Source: Theileria orientalis strain Shintoku
Taxonomy: Eukaryota > Apicomplexa > Aconoidasida > Piroplasmida > Theileriidae
Length of the DNA: 64,000 nucleotides
Assembly (NCBI RefSeq): GCF_000740895.1
Contig: NC_025262.1
Location: 364,001-428,000, forward strand
Direction: 5' to 3'
Position numbers and translations under genes: made by a program. The notes beneath the pieces were generated by a model. It was given only the letters and a program-made list of their open reading frames with translations. It searched no databases and was not told the DNA's origin. The first letter of the stretch is position 1; each line of letters starts with the position of its first letter. Of the stretch, positions 62,444-64,000 are shown one piece after another.

Positions 62444-64000
62444 ATGGATATTATGTATAGAATGAAGATCCTGAATCAAATTGTTTTTAAGAATTTAAGA
62501 CATATTTGCCATTCCAGAAGATCGTTTTCTTCTATCGTGCCAATTGTAAATTCAACCGGTAATAAAGGCTGGAAGTACAAATATGGTTTCTATATTGGAG
62601 TTCCTACACTTTTGGGACTGCCATATGTAGCATATTCTTCCGTAAAATGTAGGTCAAACTCACGCTTCATTTTATTTTAGCTTCTATATCCTGCAATGGG
62701 TTTGAAAAGGTAGAATTAGGTGACCTATCTGAATTCAAAGAAGGAGAATCTAAGCAAATTAAGATTTATAACGGTGTGATTATACAATATGTAACTGTTT
62801 TTATAGGAAAGGACACGGTTTTAGTGACGAATGTGAAGGGAAGAATCTATGTTACCGGAAGCTCGTGCCCTCACTTCTCAGCGTCCTTTATAGATGGTAC
62901 TTAAACGTGTTAAAAATAACTATTAGGCGCCGTAACAGACGAACTGCTAGTTTGTCCCTGGCATAACGCCAAGTTTCAGTTGAAGGATGGGTCGTGTGTA
63001 AACGGTACGATTCTATTTTAAACGATGACTAGTGCAATTTATTAAAACATACATTAACTTTGTAGGACCATGTTTCGACGGACTTGCCACGTATGAGCCA
63101 GTCGTCGAGAACGGAAAACTATACGCAATGCTGCCACCAACGCCCTTACCAGTACGTGGTTTACACATACTTTATACATTGCTTTTAAACGCAATGATAT
63201 TTGATTGTTTAGCTTGAGGTGCCAATGAAAAAGGAGAAGACAAAGGGAAGGGATAGCCGCGTCTTCGTTATCTGTGGCGCAGGAGCCTCAGCACATGCAG
63301 CAGCCGAAACGCTCAGGTTAAAGGGCTTTACAGGTATTCGTGATTTGTAATCCGGGACTTTAGGGCGCATACTGATGTACGGAGATGAACAATACCTCCC
63401 CTATTACCGACCGTATCTGTCGAAGGCATTTAGCAAGGACTATGAAAGAGTTCCGAATGAACAGGCGCTGAGATCGAAGGAATTTTACAAAAACAATCAA
63501 ATAGAGCTTTATACCGGGAAAACAGTGACCTTGGTGAATGACAAGGATCATACAGTAACATTGTCAGATGGAACCGTAGTCAAATATGACAAAGTAAGTG
63601 GACACAATATTTAGTATGTGATATTGTAATCATCTAATGAATAGGTGTTGGTCGCAACAGGCTCACGGTCATCGAGACTGCCCGTGTCTGAAAATAAAAA
63701 CTACGAAAATCTGTTTACCATTAGAACAATAGACGATCTGAAGGGATTGTCAAGATATATAAAGCCAAATTCGAATGTAGTAAGTTGATACTTACGCAGT
63801 TAAGCAATAAATACGTCAATTACAGGTAATAGTTGGTGCAAATTTTATCGGATGCGAATTATCGTCAGCACTAAAACCCACGGGAGCCAACCTAACAGTA
63901 GTAACAAACGTAAGTAGCTGGTAATATAGCAGGCTACAAGTATTTTGAAAATTTATTGATTAATAAAGGACTTTAACACCATAATCATTATCAAATATAG
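62444..64000 (+). CDS. Rieske/AIF-type flavoprotein (AIFM3-like), cut by the right edge
   Basis: Many short exons; the 3' part is outside the window. The N-terminus (from 62444) is basic and Ser/Arg-rich with a hydrophobic segment (YGFYIGVPTLLGLPYVAY), fitting a mitochondrial presequence and inner-membrane anchor. The Rieske [2Fe-2S] ligands are SCPHFSA (62,869) and VCPWHNA (62,955). Then come VFVICGAGASAHAAAETL (FAD dinucleotide fold), YRPYLSKAF, VLVATGSRSSRLP (ATG motif) and VVIVGANFIGCELSSAL (NAD-binding fold). Rieske plus pyridine-nucleotide disulphide oxidoreductase in one chain is the architecture of AIFM3/AIFL. The GxGxxG of the first fold is G-A-G-A-S-A, as in this subfamily. Confidence 0.88.

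Overview
The window is nuclear DNA of an apicomplexan, most likely a piroplasm close to Theileria. The evidence is very compact gene spacing, AT-rich intergenic DNA beside GC-richer exons, many GT-AG introns of about 22-110 nt, a plasmepsin V-type aspartic protease, and an IspH with a bipartite plastid-type leader (apicoplast isoprenoid pathway). Species cannot be set from the sequence alone. No transposon, CRISPR array, rRNA or convincing tRNA was seen. Most genes are single-copy eukaryotic housekeeping genes on both strands, many assembled by eye from several exons, so exon ends without exact statement are approximate.

Layout. 1-2 kb: the 3' end of a truncated gene, an Asn/Ser-rich tail-anchored protein and a candidate small spliced gene. 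2-12 kb (minus): a 1,943-residue unknown protein, ribosomal protein eS1, the tiny factor TMA7 and mitochondrial EF-Tu. 12-15 kb (minus): a kinase-like protein with a degenerate catalytic loop and a miniature SRP40/Nopp140 protein. 15-23 kb (plus): an RNase P/MRP Rpp21-like subunit, ITP pyrophosphatase, two unknown (possibly organellar) proteins and TAF6. 23-31 kb (minus): DNA topoisomerase III, an RBM39-like SR splicing factor, a seven-span membrane protein and two candidate small genes. 31.5-33 kb: a six-span, GAPM-like membrane protein. 33-42 kb: VPS52, V-ATPase subunit G, the histone acetyltransferase NAA40, ribosomal protein uL23 and PAF1. 42-49 kb: a secreted six-exon unknown, an SFT2 Golgi protein, a previously hidden five-exon small gene and an antigen-like membrane-anchored protein. 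49-55 kb (minus): a RanBP2-zinc-finger/RCC1 fusion and a plasmepsin V-like protease. 55-64 kb: a large ubiquitin-specific protease, IspH, a DUF3228 protein and, cut by the right edge, a Rieske/AIF-type flavoprotein.

Functional themes are translation (eS1, uL23, TMA7, EF-Tu), transcription and RNA processing (TAF6, PAF1, RBM39, Rpp21, SRP40), Golgi/endosome traffic (VPS52, SFT2) and organelle metabolism (IspH, EF-Tu, AIF-like). These are not operons. The most notable items are small multi-exon genes that ordinary ORF calling misses, the degenerate kinase, the zinc-finger/RCC1 fusion, the plasmepsin V-like protease and two uncharacterised polytopic membrane proteins. No clearly new multi-gene system was found.
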